A DNA stretch of 64,000 nucleotides from the NCBI GenBank assembly GCA_016169945.1, contig JADLSH010000170.1, positions 1,178,001 through 1,242,000 on the forward strand, read 5' to 3'. Position numbers and translations under genes: made by a program. The notes under the pieces were generated by a model, which saw nothing but the letters and a program-made list of their open reading frames with translations, had not been told where the DNA came from and searched no databases. Shown in pieces: positions 1 through 11,247 of this stretch (position 1 is its first letter; the number at the start of each line of letters is the position of its first letter). Origin of the DNA: Trachythela sp. YZ-2020. Its lineage: Eukaryota; Cnidaria; Anthozoa; Malacalcyonacea; Clavulariidae.

Positions 1-69
1 AGGCCATAGATTCCGAAACGCACAATGTATATATGCATTTTGGTTCTGTATAATAAACAATAGTAAATC

Positions 70-3000
70 TCATCTTCCTCTATGTCCTTCTTGTACTGCT
101 GCACAATACCAACCTGTTTTCCAACCGCTTTTTCCAATCTCATCTTTACTCCATTTAACTTTTATTTTTCGGCCAATGCAAAAGTACTCTTCATAGAAAT
201 CAGGATTAATGTTTGGCAGTTCATCACCTAATTTCCTATTCTTCGTGAAGAACGCGTTGTTGTTCTTACGCCTGATGTCCCTCTCGATTGCCAAATACGT
301 CAAGTTGCTGGAAAACATCTTGAAGGTTTTGAAATGAAAGGTCGGCAGGAATGTCAAGATGACTGCTACATTTTATTTTTGTGTAAGTCCTTTTTCTTGT
401 TAAATAGTGCGGATGAAGAATAATTTGCCTTTTTTCTTCAAGAATAATATCCTCTGCCAGTGATACCATCTTTAGTATTTCTTCCTCTTCCCTTTTAAAA
501 CACAAGTAGTACCTGTTCTGGGATACCAGTAATAATCGTAGAACAATCTCCTATTTTGTACCACATGTCTGAATGCCATGGTAGTTCAATGTGTGACGTA
601 AACGCACTACAGAATATTTACGTAGTTCCGAAACTGTTGTCGCAATTGACCTAAGTCCCCATTATAGTATAAATCATATTCGTCAAGAGCTTCTTCGTTG
701 TAACTTTCTGCAAGCACTTCTACAAGGTGATGCTTTAGCCCTTTTGCTGGTAGCCCTTCTTTCTTACATAAGGATCGCAATTCCTCCACTTTCTTGGCAT
801 ACAGAGGGTGATGTATCCACTTCTCCCAAAGAACATCTTGTTGGCGCTCTTCACACATTTTCCTGTCCTTCGGAAAAGTATTTGGGTATTGTTTCCTGTG
901 GTAACCAACCAATGGTGGCGAAATGTTGGTACATATCGTCAAGTGGATATGGATTTATTGAAAATAGTAAGTCAAGTATCCGTTGTGGTCTGAACAACCC
1001 CGGTGTTTCGGACCAACTACCATTCAACAATCTCAAGCTCTCGAAAGAAAGGTAATGCAATTCACCTGCTGTTCCTAACCAGCGTATGTAATCGGGTATG
1101 GGCTGAAACTCTACTCTCTTCAATTCTTTTTCACTCCATTTTTCATCTATCCGATACACTGCAGTTATGTATTTGTCCCTCCAGGCCGTTCTAACATTAA
1201 CACCTGGTAGGGAATTGTTCAAAGTTTTGTAGTCCGCCAGACAATTATCTTTAAAATGCTTATTTACATGCCATGTAACTACCAAATCATCCGCAATGAG
1301 AGAACTTTCCTCTAGGCTGTACTCCAAAGTACGACAAAAATGTTTTTAGCTGCTGCTCCTCATTGAAAAGAAACATGGAATTCTTTATACCTCGATAGAC
1401 TTTCAATTGCTCGCCGTCAAAACGACCTTGACTTAATCAATTAACGACAGCCTCACTCGTCTTCTCCATGTTGCACCGAGCCAGGTGAAATGTTCATATC
1501 GCTGTGAACTAGTTTGGATGAAAATGTGCCGTGACACCCAAGCAACTGGTCTTCAACTGCGTGAACTCGTTCCACGAAATTACGTTTACTATGATACTCG
1601 GCGAATGACACCTGAACAACTTTGTCCAGGTTCAGCAACTTGAGCAGCCTCACCAATAACATTTGTACTAGAGGGCTTGACGGATATTCAGCTGGTCCGT
1701 TGTCAACAACAAAAACGAACTCCCCTTTTAATGACTCTGTTTTTGGATTTCTAAAGAATATATCCAGTTCTGGTTTCGTTAATAGAAGAAGGATTTTGTG
1801 GAAAAACCGAAACGTTGTTCTGGTTCCAGCAGTGACCTATTCATTAAAGTAATAGACTTTCCTGTTCTAGTTACGTGTAATACTGTACTATGGAGAAAGT
1901 ATTTCTACTTCATTTATAGATGGATTAGATATTAACAAAGTTTCACGGCGGCTAATAGCTGTGCGGAGGAATAAGTGTGTCATTGGAGTGACTGCGTTAG
2001 TACTACTTTGGTCCCAGTCATGGTCAGGGAATTCAACTTCTGTCCATACTTTGCTTGGTTTTTGCACTGGTGTTATATCTCCACACACTATCTTTTTTGC
2101 ATCTTTTGAGTCTACTAAAACGTTTTCCTGGTTTTCGTTTGCAGAGTCGCATATGTAGTTAACATTTGCCGAACTGTAGTGCAAGGTTTGTGAAGAGGTA
2201 CTTTAGCATTTACATTCATTCCGTGATGATGCCTTTTCGCTGTTGCTTAATTTTTTTTATACGTCACAGTATAATTGTAACATGATGACAACGAAATGTT
2301 AAAAGATGGAGGGGATAAAGAGTTAATGATTTCATGTGCCTGCCACATAAAGGTATTATTGTCTTTACTTCTATAAAGAACTTCATTTTTAAGTCTAGGA
2401 TGAGCTTCAACCCCCTGCCCTGCTCGTTCTGTTACATCTTGGTTGTCAATTCAAATTTCAGTTTTCGTCCTCTTGAGTCGAATTTCATCTGCTTTTCCTT
2501 TCGTTTCTGAATAACTCTTCGAGTTAAACTCTGTTGCTGTTCGTTTGTTAAAGCATTGCTGACCATCATTGATGTCTGCTCGATTTCGCAGAATTTCGTG
2601 ATATTTTCACCCAGTTCGTCTCTACAGTTCATGATTGCCGTTTTGTCTTGCACTCCCTGAAGTTTTGCTGTAAATTTTACGCTAGTCGCCTTTGCAAAAA
2701 TACCCGATCACTAACAATTTTTTCTTGGATTTTAATCAAGCAACCAACTCAACTGTTCCACTTTCCCATTACGTTTCTCAACAATATATGCTTTACCGTG
2801 CAGATAAATCTGTTGAATGTTGAAGTGACGAGAAAATCGCGTAAAAGGAGCACTTGATGTTAGGCCTTGTTTTGACTTCTTTTCTGATGAATAACCGAGG
2901 AAATCGGTCTTCTGAAATAAACATTTCCCGCTTCTTGTGTCAAAACGATTGGTCGACATCGATAATGAATTTTCCTACTTCCGTTCAAGCATGAATTTCG

Positions 3001-3130
3001 GCACGTCTGTCGACGGTCTTTTCGTCTTCATCTTCTTTATCAAAAGTTCAATGCCTTCTTTAATTGTGTTGTCATTTCCATACGCACTTTCAAGGGACAT
3101 GAGCTCATCATCTACAAAATGTTTTTTAAT
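70..3130 (-). pseudogene. Decayed DDE-like transposase/integrase-type gene with SAP-like segment
   Basis: Minus-strand coding pieces follow one another in changing frames: 2732-2959, 2432-2653, 1888-2184, 1453-1740, 851-1327, 607-942, 266-505 and 70-357. The piece at 1888-2184 holds HDWDQSSTNAVTPMTHLFL. The piece at 1453-1740 holds FVVDNGPAEYPSS and then SFAEYHSKRNFVERVHA, an Asp and a Glu spaced as in RNase-H-fold DDE enzymes. The piece at 607-942 holds an LRSLCKKEGLPAKGLKHHL segment resembling a SAP DNA-binding helix pair. The last piece ends with KVKWSKDEIGKSGWKTGWY. Frames change near 2430, 1330, 900 and 300, so the gene is broken. I recognise the pattern from repetitive invertebrate genes but cannot name the superfamily. 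The DDE assignment is inference. Confidence 0.5.
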
Positions 3131-3228
3131 GCCCTGATTTTGCACTACATGTGCCTTGTTTTTGTCTATTAAGCCACTTCTGGCTCACCAACGAAAAACT
3201 GCTTACACTGGTGGTACTGTCTTTTAAT

Positions 3229-3714
3229 TAGGCATGCACCGTATCTCGGTCCCGATTTTTCAAATGCCGATTTTCAGAGTTGCGGTTCTGGTTAGAAAAT
3301 CATGGCTGGAACCGGAACTCAGTTGTTTTCAGAAAGATAGAATATCAAGTTTATTTATTGAATAACATCGATCAAACAGACTGACCAGATCACAATTTAC
3401 GTAAATAGCAAGCAGCAACATGGTATCCAGTGAAGTTCAATATGCAGTTACTTCAATCATCAAAAATGAACCAAGAAATGCTAAAACTTTATATTGTACA
3501 ACGTGTAACAAAGTACTTAATCACAGTTATGTTACCCGTGAATGTTTAAACAGTAGTGCAAACCACCCTTGATGAGAGATAGTGTGCACCTGTCTGACAT
3601 CAGATAAAATAACATATTACCATATATGGCTTCGTTCCAGCCAGATTTATTTTTCAGTTCTGGTCGGATCCGGTTCCGGCCAGATCTTGAAATATTGGTT
3701 CCGGTGCACCCCTA
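3229..3714. mobile_element. hAT-type MITE, 486 bp
   Basis: The element starts TAGGCATGCACCG and ends CGGTGCACCCCTA, giving 13-bp terminal inverted repeats with two mismatches. It is flanked by a perfect 8-bp direct repeat CTTTTAAT at 3221-3228 and 3715-3722. An 8-bp target duplication and a terminus of the GGGGTGCACCG type are typical of hAT elements. The interior has no reading frame, but it repeats ggttccgg-like words near both ends. It is therefore a non-autonomous copy. Confidence 0.8.
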
Positions 3715-3722
3715 CTTTTAAT

Positions 3723-5286
3723 ATATTTTAACATAGGTTTAATTAAGTGCATCTCATAAGAGAATCATAGTCACATATAGATAAGGGTTTTAAGTACTTG
3801 AATTAGAGTAAACAAAGTTAGTGTAAGTGGGACAGCGTGAAGTGAACAGTGATATAGTCAACATATTGGACTGTGATTTACCCTGTGCACGACTCTGATA
3901 AAGGAGAGTTTGGTATTACTTTTTAAGTTTAATAAATATAAAACCAAAAATAGTGGCCCTAAGCCCTAAGAAATTTTTAAAATTCAGATGACTGCTCAGA
4001 AAATACTCATTCCAGTGGCCTAAGCCCTAAGAAATTTCCAAAATTCAGGCCTAAGCCCTCAGAAAACCTCATCCATAGGGGGATGTATATTAAATGAATT
4101 GCCCACAGTGCATGACTAAAACGTTTCCCAAAAATGTTTAAAAATCAGTTCAGTAAAATTGTCTAAAATAGAATGAATATTCTAATATGTTATTGATTTC
4201 GGCTTTGTTACCTTGGCAACTAAGTAGGGCCTGCATATTTTCACATGCATGACCGATTGCATAATATGAGAGGAAAACTAGTGTGTGGAATTGCTGCGTG
4301 GTTGCCGGCTGTGTGTTTTGGTCGTGCATTTTCAGAATTTCATGACTAGCTAATATTATTTTATATTAGGTTTCTTGTTTTCTGATTGGGTTACGATGTT
4401 TGCACACACGCAATGCGGTTGTTTTTGACGCTATGGTCATGCAATTTTCAATTTTCATGACTAACGGGCAGCCCAATCTGATCACAGCCTCTTTGCTCGA
4501 AGCTTTCAGCCTGAATGAACATGGCTTCAAGTCATTCAGAGTTCTTCTTCACTTGAAGTTAACGATATTGTTTTGGAGTTGGTGAAGAAATCCTTTTCTG
4601 CTTGGGCTACTGCTGAACAAAATATTATTTTTAAGCAGCGACCAACGTCAGATCTTTCTTCAAGAAAATACTATTTGACCCGTTGGTCAATGTCCAGCAG
4701 ACTTATCTTCTGTTTGGTGCATGCTGTGTAGATGGCAATACCACCATTCGATTTAGCGTTCGTAGCCACTTTTAAACACTCTGAATTTGTTTTGTTTACA
4801 AATTAACAATAATAGAAACTAATTAAATATTCATTTAGCTTTTCTACCTTTGCTTTACAAACACCACCATTCGACGGGGCTTTGTGATATCTTTGAAATG
4901 AATCCATTTTTATTACAATAACGTAATCTAGCCCTTTTATGGCAATTCTCATGAAAATGCTTTCTTTGTTGTGAAGCCGGTATTGTCAGTGCAAGCTCGG
5001 ACACAACTGATGAGCTCTGACATTAAGCGACAGTCAAAATTTAGATCTTTTTGTGTCAACCTTCATTATTATTCTCTGAAATATGCAAAATTCCTTTATT
5101 ATGTCAAGCTATTCCTAAAATTTGATGCCCAGATTGCTGCAAATGGCAATTCTGGGAGTCGATATTTCAAGCTCATGAAATGGAGCATGCTCCCCCCGGA
5201 CCCCTGTGGCAGGTCTCACACCTTTGGCGCTCATTGCATGACCACTCCGATCGGGCTGCCTCTGCCACTGGGCAGCACTAGGGTGC
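3723..5286. other. Intergenic DNA with short partial tandem duplication
   Basis: No gene is supported here. At 3955-4075 a unit of about 60 bp built on GGCCCTAAGCCCTAAGAAAT occurs twice, with a third partial unit. The rest is AT-rich, with short unsupported ORFs only (for example 4400-4585 and 4971-5312). Confidence 0.6.
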
Positions 5287-6320
5287 ATTACATTTTTATA
5301 TATTTGAATTGAGGGGCTGAAAATCTTTCGATCCTCACAGATTATTTTCAAAAATATTAAAATGCGACCGAGATATAACTGAAAATGTTTCAAATTCGAA
5401 TAATTTTGCCGCGAAAATAGTAATTGTAATTGACATTCTGCTAATTGGTGGATGGAGGTGAGAAATTTTGTAGCACAAAATATGAAGTAACACACATACC
5501 CAATAGCTCTCATGTCCTGAATTTCGTTTTGCTGATTTAGCTTGCTCCTTAATCGCTTTGCTCTCCCCACATTTGCGTTTTGCCGGCATATTTTAATGTT
5601 TTTGTTTTGCCTGTTACGCACTTATAACAAACTAGATAATCAATAAATGACACAGAACCACCTTGCCCAGAGCACTTTGCCAAAAGTACTTTGATGAGGT
5701 TCGATCTGATTGGCTTACAGTTTGAAGTGAGAACAGAGGGCGGAGAAACACAACAGGGAGCGGAAAACCACCGCGAAATCTCTTTTGGCATTTTACACAG
5801 AATGAAATATTCTCAGATTGTCCTCACAAAAAGAGAAATGCACCGTGCACGTTTTATCTGATTCCTTCCAAACTTTGCCACAATGTAGAACAATAGTAAA
5901 GGAGCAAAAGTGTGTTCGCGTTTTTCGTTTAACGCCATACTTTTCGAGTTATAGGCATCCGTTCTACCGTGTATACAAAATTTGTGTGAGTCAACTTGAC
6001 TGCTTTATATCAAAGCAAATACAATAGCTGTCAAAAAATGCGAACACACTTTTGTTCTTTGATTATCTGAGATGGGAAATATGATGTTTTGCAGGTCCTA
6101 GGGTTAAATCGGCGGCGTGCAAATCTCGTGACGCGAAGGAGGTCAGATTTTTAAAAGTAGCCCGTAGCAACCACAGTGTTTTAAAATATAGCATTTTTGT
6201 TAAATTGCTGGTTACAACAATGATTTATCATCACATACACAAAATTTGACGGCAAAAGCGTAAAAATTGAGCGCGCGGTGAGCATTTTTGTAAAACGCCA
6301 TTTCATCATGTGGAGTAACC
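5287..6320. mobile_element. Left-truncated copy of TTAA-flanked DNA element
   Basis: This copy matches 38743-39785 almost base for base, apart from small indels. Its right end is TTTCATCATGTGGAGTAACC, followed directly by TTAA (6321-6324), the same right terminus as the complete copy. The left terminal inverted repeat is missing: homology starts at about 5287, at an acatttttatatatttg sequence. Inside, AAAGTGTGTTCGC (about 5908) faces GCGAACACACTTT (about 6038), forming an internal inverted repeat. The element has no transposase, so it must be mobilised in trans. Confidence 0.75.
5500..5589 (-). CDS. Conserved 30-codon basic first-exon-like ORF inside the TTAA element
   Basis: On the minus strand, ATG at 5589 opens exactly 30 codons that start MPAKRKC and end GHESYW. 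They are followed at once by GTATGTGTG, a good splice-donor consensus. The peptide is rich in Lys, Arg, Ser and Gln. The second element copy (38961-39050) keeps the same 90-nt frame and donor with only two visible residue changes (G/R and I/N). Upstream on the minus strand is a CCAATC box (about 5707-5720). It looks like a captured promoter plus first coding exon. Function and splicing are unproven. Confidence 0.35.
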
Positions 6321-6565
6321 TTAATTGGTAAAATAGTAAGCCATTATCTCTTTAGCCACAGTGAATTGACCAATTGCCATTTCTACAAGTACAATATCCA
6401 ATATCAATTGGTCAGATCCGATGGGAAAATGAAATATTGTAAATGTTTTACTCTCTATGGGAGAAGATATGCAAATACTAAACAGATTTTTCCTGGGGGT
6501 CACAATGAAGTGAAAGCTGACAAAGGATTCATAATGTTTCCCAATGCTCAGTTTACTCCACCAAC

Positions 6566-6660
6566 ATACTGAGTGGCAATCCACCCTTTGTCATTTTACT
6601 CTGTTTAACAAAAGATGATTTTCCTTCTCAAGGGATAAGTGTTGGAAATTAGTTGATTAA
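6566..6660. mobile_element. Small TTAA-type MITE, diverged copy
   Basis: It begins ctgagtggcaatccaccct and ends gttgattaa. It aligns over its length with the better copies at 10971-11087, 11113-11216 and 15097-15197 (TGGCAATGCACNCTACTTTA, a middle ATTTTACTCTGT, a T-rich right half). This is the most diverged member of the family. Confidence 0.4.
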
Positions 6661-7733
6661 CAGCATGGTAGCACTAATGTTTTATGTTTTTGCCAGATTA
6701 TTTAATTATTAAACTTGATCATTCTTTCTCACATATTATAAATCCTCTAGCCCCTGGGGGGCTTATTTATTTCAAACATTTGAGGGGGAGGGGGGGGCTT
6801 ATTGGAGAAGTGGGGCTTGACACTTTAGTAATAGCTTCTTCTAGATTTCGGGTGGCAATATATGAATAAACTGCTGGAGCAAAATAGGAAAAGCCAGGGC
6901 CATTCTGCACCAAGCTGTGGCTAATCATTCTTCCAAGTATTTCAAAAACACCAGTTAATATACACTCACTACCATATACTGGGATTAGCCAGCAGAAAGG
7001 ACCAGTAAACAGCCTTATTCCAAGAAATTCTAATAGGAATAGGAATAGGAATCTTTGAAATACTGAAAAAAGTCAACAGCTATATCCTCCTCATAAACTT
7101 TCAACTTCTCTGCACTGACTTCGTTCTCCATTCCTTTCTTTAGTCTTTTGAGCACTTCTGCAACTGACCATCACCATTTTTTCCTCCCAAGGATATCTCT
7201 GCCTTGTCACTGAGAACTTGTGCAGCTAATTCCACTTTTTCGTATCTAATTAAGGTCTCTCTTACTATGCTTGGATCTCTTCCTCAGGATAAACTGATGT
7301 CAGGTTAGCTAGTCAAAGAATGAGAGCCCAGTTGAGGTTGAAGGCTCTTGCTCATCAACATTAATGACAGGTGTTAAAGGGGCAATTTTGTTGACATTCC
7401 TGACTTCACCTTCACTGGCTTCAGGCTTCTCATTAACACTTTCATCCTTAACCATGTCATCAGAATCTTGTTTTGTTCACGCCTCACAAAGTCAAAAAAT
7501 TTTAGTACGATGCAGATGCCTCAATTCCGCTACGAGTTATTTCCACTAAAGTCTGATTACCAACTTGGTTATTAGAACTTCATTCAATTCTTTGCAATTC
7601 TTCACGTATACATGCACGTTATTTATTTTCGAAGTTAATCCGCCATTTTCTTTCTCTATGGCATGACCATTGCATGTGACTAGATCTTGGGAAGCGAGCA
7701 GGCAAAGACTTCTGGGATTTGTTTACAACAATT
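6661..7733. other. Intergenic DNA
   Basis: No supported gene. It contains a G-run stretch at 6756-6800 and three short GGAATA units at 7030-7052. The ORFs at 6684-6869 and 7364-7549 are short, with no recognisable content. Confidence 0.5.
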
Positions 7734-7915
7734 ATAAATTTTGTTGAATGTGAATAAACTTTTGTTGAATGTGAATAACATTTTGGTGAATGTGAATAAA
7801 ATTTGTTGAATATGAATGTAGTTTGTTGAATATAAATTGTAGAATTGTTGAATGTGAATATGATTTGTTGAATGTAAACAACATTTGTTGAATGTGAATA
7901 TAGGTTGTTGAATAT
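7734..7915. repeat. Minisatellite, about 8 units of 20-24 bp (TTTGTTGAATGTGAATA)
   Basis: The word TGTTGAATGTGAATAAA or a one- to two-base variant recurs eight or nine times at spacings of 20-24 bp. The units diverge (aatatgaatg, aatataaatt, aatgtaaaca), so the array is old or poorly homogenised. No coding frame is implied. Confidence 0.85.
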
Positions 7916-8289
7916 TGCACCATTTCGTCTACCATAGGGGAGAGCAAAGGAACATTGTATTAATGGACAAGAACAATTAAAAAACCCTCAAAATTTGACT
8001 CAACAGTAAATGTTGATAGCTTAGGACTGCTACCCCTGAAAAAGAGAAGATTTTTTCACCGCTGCCTATACGTCTTCAAATGTCGCCAGAACATGATACC
8101 ATCTGTTGAATTACTCCCAAGTCGTGGTGAATGTGTCACATATGGACTAAGGAATTCTGACAGAATTAGTTTACCAAAACCACGAACTGAATGGGGAAAG
8201 TTGCAAATGGGACAAGAAAACATCAAGCTTGGAGTTATTAAAGTATAACTCCCTGTGAAATTTAACTTTTCAAAAGAGAGTTCTGCTCC

Positions 8290-8895
8290 ATCTTCAACAA
8301 GCATGGCTTAAAAATTACTATCGCAGTCAACAAGAAAATAGTAGATGTTCTAGATGTCAGCCTAAACCTGTCAACTGGGAAATACCACCCATTTACTAAA
8401 CCCAACAATATGCCACTCTACATCCACAACAAATCAAACCATCCACCTAGTATGCTAGACAACATACAACTTGCAATCAATAACCTTCTTTCTGAAAACT
8501 CATTTCAGATGAGAACTTGTTTCAGTGCACAGTGCCATTATACCAAGAAGCCCTTAGAAAAAGTGGCTACGAACATCAATTCAAATTTCAAGAAGTTTCA
8601 GCATCCCAAAATACCAACAGTTCGAAGAGCTGGAAAAGAAACATCATTTGGTATAACCCACCGTTTAGCAAAAATGTATCAACAAACATTGGCCGGACAT
8701 TCCTATAGATTCTCGATGAGGAATTTCTTGCAGATCATGCATTACACAAGATTTTTAATCACAACACTGTGAAGATCAGCTACAGTTGTATGAGCAATCT
8801 GAAACAAAACATCGACAGACATAACAAATCTAAGCTATCTAACCACTCTCAAATGACCAACGTGAATTGCAACTGCCAAATACGGTGGCCTATAA
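8290..8895 (+). pseudogene. Penelope-like element fragment (C-terminal RT part)
   Basis: Translation from 8290 gives HGLKITIAVNKK, then a VLDVSLNLSTGKYHPFTKPNN block, then PLYIHNKSNHPP. These match the same region of the long PLE at 42264-43586. After frameshifts, YNPP and KISYSCMSNLKQNID (about 8769) recur, and a CNC motif is the last recognisable part. The GIY-YIG endonuclease and the catalytic RT core are absent. The copy is truncated at both ends and frameshifted. Confidence 0.75.
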
Positions 8896-9136
8896 GGGTC
8901 ATTCACACACAAAACCTAAAATCATCCCACAATAACCGAAATCAGATTAACAAATGCACAATTCACGCCACAATTTTGCGATTTACTCTAGGAAATGCGG
9001 ATTCGCGCCACAAATAAACCTGCTGACCTATCACAGTCTCACGACTAATTAAATTCAGTATTTATCGCCTTTTGCTGTGACCGCATGCAAGAAGCATGTT
9101 TACCAGTGCAATCTTCAACATAGGAAGAAATTAGTA

Positions 9137-10511
9137 ATGTCATCAGACAATCGCCAATGCAGTCAGTGTGGAATAGCTCTAGAGGATTTCTTTAACTTCT
9201 GTCCAGGATGTGAAGAAGTGTCATTCAAGAAGAAGAAAAGACTGAGACGGAAATTATTGAAATGTATTTCTATTGTGGCTATATCTATTGATGCATGTTG
9301 CAATTAATGTCTAAGTATCACAACATAAACATGTCACTATCTACTCTTAAACGTCATTTGCAATCGTTTAATCTAGCAAGAAGTAGGGACACTATCGATG
9401 TTGACCAGTTTAGAGAAGCCATAAGAAAATAAATTTATTTATTTATTAACTTTGCCAGTATATATAAAACATAATTTACAAAATTTGGCAGGGTTACGTA
9501 ACAGCATATTGCCAATTACTACTAGCCCAATAATTTGTTTAGATATATAAGAACTGAAACAATAGCAAACAGTTACACAAACTAACGAACATGCAAACTA
9601 ATAAACTTATTTGCTATAAAAAACTACTAACAATCTAAATGAAATAAGTTTCAACATCCAATAACAGCACGATACTGGATGGCCCTGGGTGTTTATTTGG
9701 ATATAGATAAATGTGGCATAGTTTAACCGTACCCAGAGACTTTGTACAAAGGCTAATGAGGAAATTGATCCAGATGGTTGTGAATTGCAGAAAAGAAGAA
9801 AGTTAAGACGTATAAGTTACTGGAGCTTGGGCCCAAACCATACCTGGCATATTCATGGATAGGACAAGTTGAAAGATTTTGGATTCCCAATCCATGGGTG
9901 TGTGGATGGATTCAGTTGCAAGGTTTTGTGGTTGAATGTTTCAAGATAAAAGAATGATCCATCTGTAGTCTTGCGTTTCTACTTAGATTGTGTCTATGAA
10001 AATGAAGGGTGTCCTCTCATGGTAGTGACTGCAGCACTGAAAGTGGCAATATTGCAGCAGCTCGATGCAATTTCTGTGTAGATGCTACTGATGAGTATGC
10101 AGGCGAAAAAGCTCATAGGTATGATGAATCGAAGGAAACCAACATATTGACGCATGGTGGTCTTGGTTTAGAAAATGCAGATCTTGGTGGGTAAATCTAT
10201 TTAAAGATCTGATGGATAGTGGTCAATTTGAACCTAGAAAAGTCATTCAAAAGGAATGTATTTGTTTCTCTGCTTCCATTATCTGCGGAGGTGAAAACAT
10301 TGACGATGGTTTTACATCTTTACCAACCAATGAAAAAGTAATTGACCTCATTCAAGCAACCCAAGCAATGTGTGCGAGTGCCAATTTACGTTTACACAAA
10401 TTCGCCAGCAATCAACGCGAAGTTCTAGAAGTATTACCAGTGAATGATCGAGCTAAAGATATCAAATATCTCAATTTACATCACAATATTCTGCCAGTTC
10501 AAAGATTGTGA
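9137..10511 (+). pseudogene. Decayed integrase-core (rve-like) gene with N-terminal zinc ribbon
   Basis: The first part (from ATG 9137) has CSQCG and CPGCE, a zinc-ribbon pair. After a frameshift comes YHNINMSLSTLKRHLQSF, an HTH-like segment found in a widespread animal family of integrase-core proteins. After a 240-bp insertion it resumes with VPRDFVQRLM, YWSLGPNHTWHIHG, a DKLKDFGFPIHGCVDGFS block, then NDPSVVLRFYLDCV. The next block is ESGNIAAARCNF and EYAGEKAHRY. The last is WVNLFKDLMDSGQFEP. These blocks are the usual order H-x-D ... TDCGTE ... in that family. In-frame stops and several frameshifts make it non-functional. Family membership is from memory of the pattern, not a search. Confidence 0.6.
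9431..9668. mobile_element. Insertion inside the integrase-core pseudogene
   Basis: The coding homology stops at about 9430 (EAIRK) and resumes at about 9669 (LDGPG). The 240 bp between is AT-rich, non-coding, and starts AAATTTATTTATTTATT. That is the look of a LINE- or SINE-type 3' microsatellite tail in minus orientation. I could not identify the family or a clean target duplication. Confidence 0.4.
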
Positions 10512-10970
10512 GGAACGTTCTGGTGTGTAGCGTCGGGCACCCTTGGTCTCCATATTGAACTGAAAGACATGCCATCCTCTCCACCATCAGCTCAGGGTAC
10601 GACCCCCAGATGAGTTACCAGCAAATGAAAGTCTGATGCAGCTAACAGAAAATGATGCAGAAGTGAAAGTAGCCAGTGGCATGTCATCTTCGTTGATTGC
10701 CAAGATTGTAAGTCCCGAAGTCGAGAAACAAACAGAAGGAACTATTCCGCATTTAGTTCATGCAACCTGCAGCTAGACTATTTCGATCATTTATCCTTGT
10801 GGCATCAGGCAAAGAAATGCCTGGCCCATATCAAGAGAGTAGTTGCTGTTATTAAATGATGAAGACATCATCTTCCCAAACAACATGAAATTAATGAGTC
10901 AGAAAGCACGACTACACCACAGAAAGAAACAAGAATGGCAGCAATCTCCGTTCATGCAGAGTCTTGCACT

Positions 10971-11087
10971 TTAACCCTTTTTAAGTTGCAAGCACTGTGA
11001 TGCACTCTACTTTATTATTTTACCCTGTCTAACTAATGCCAGACAATTTTACTTGTCCAGAGTTGATGCTGCCACTCAATGGGTTAA
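10971..11087. mobile_element. TTAA-type MITE copy A
   Basis: It starts TTAACCC and ends TGCCACTCAATGGGTTAA. The related copy at 15097-15197 shows the better left end TAACCCTTTCAGTGGCA, so the ends form an imperfect inverted repeat of about 15 bp (AACCCNTTGAGTGGCA). Shared interior words are TGCACTCTACTTTA, ATTTTACCCTGTCTAA and CAGACAATTTTACTTGTC. No ORF. Confidence 0.6.
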
Positions 11088-11112
11088 CCAAACAATCTGT
11101 CAATGCATCCTC

Positions 11113-11216
11113 TTAACCACTTAAATGGCAATGCACCCTACTTTAATTATTTTACTCTGTATAATGCCAGATTATTTTCCTCTCTAAGGCCAGAGTCTTG
11201 CACACTAATTTGTTAA
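11113..11216. mobile_element. TTAA-type MITE copy B
   Basis: It begins TTAACCACTTAAATGGCAAT and ends TTTGTTAA, and shares the interior ATGCACCCTACTTTA and TTATTTTACTCTGT words with copy A only 26 bp upstream. The right half has diverged. Its end lies 31 bp before the first Ulp1-like exon. Confidence 0.55.
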
Positions 11217-11247
11217 GCTATGTATTTATGTTTTATTTATATTTTAG

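Noticed and set aside
5115..5621. 168-codon minus-strand ORF as a full gene
   Set aside because: It runs through element sequence and across the element boundary. Only the short 30-codon ATG-to-donor segment in another frame is conserved in the second copy.
7734..7915. CRISPR-like array
   Set aside because: Units are contiguous with no unique spacers, and the setting is a eukaryotic genome. It is a simple minisatellite.
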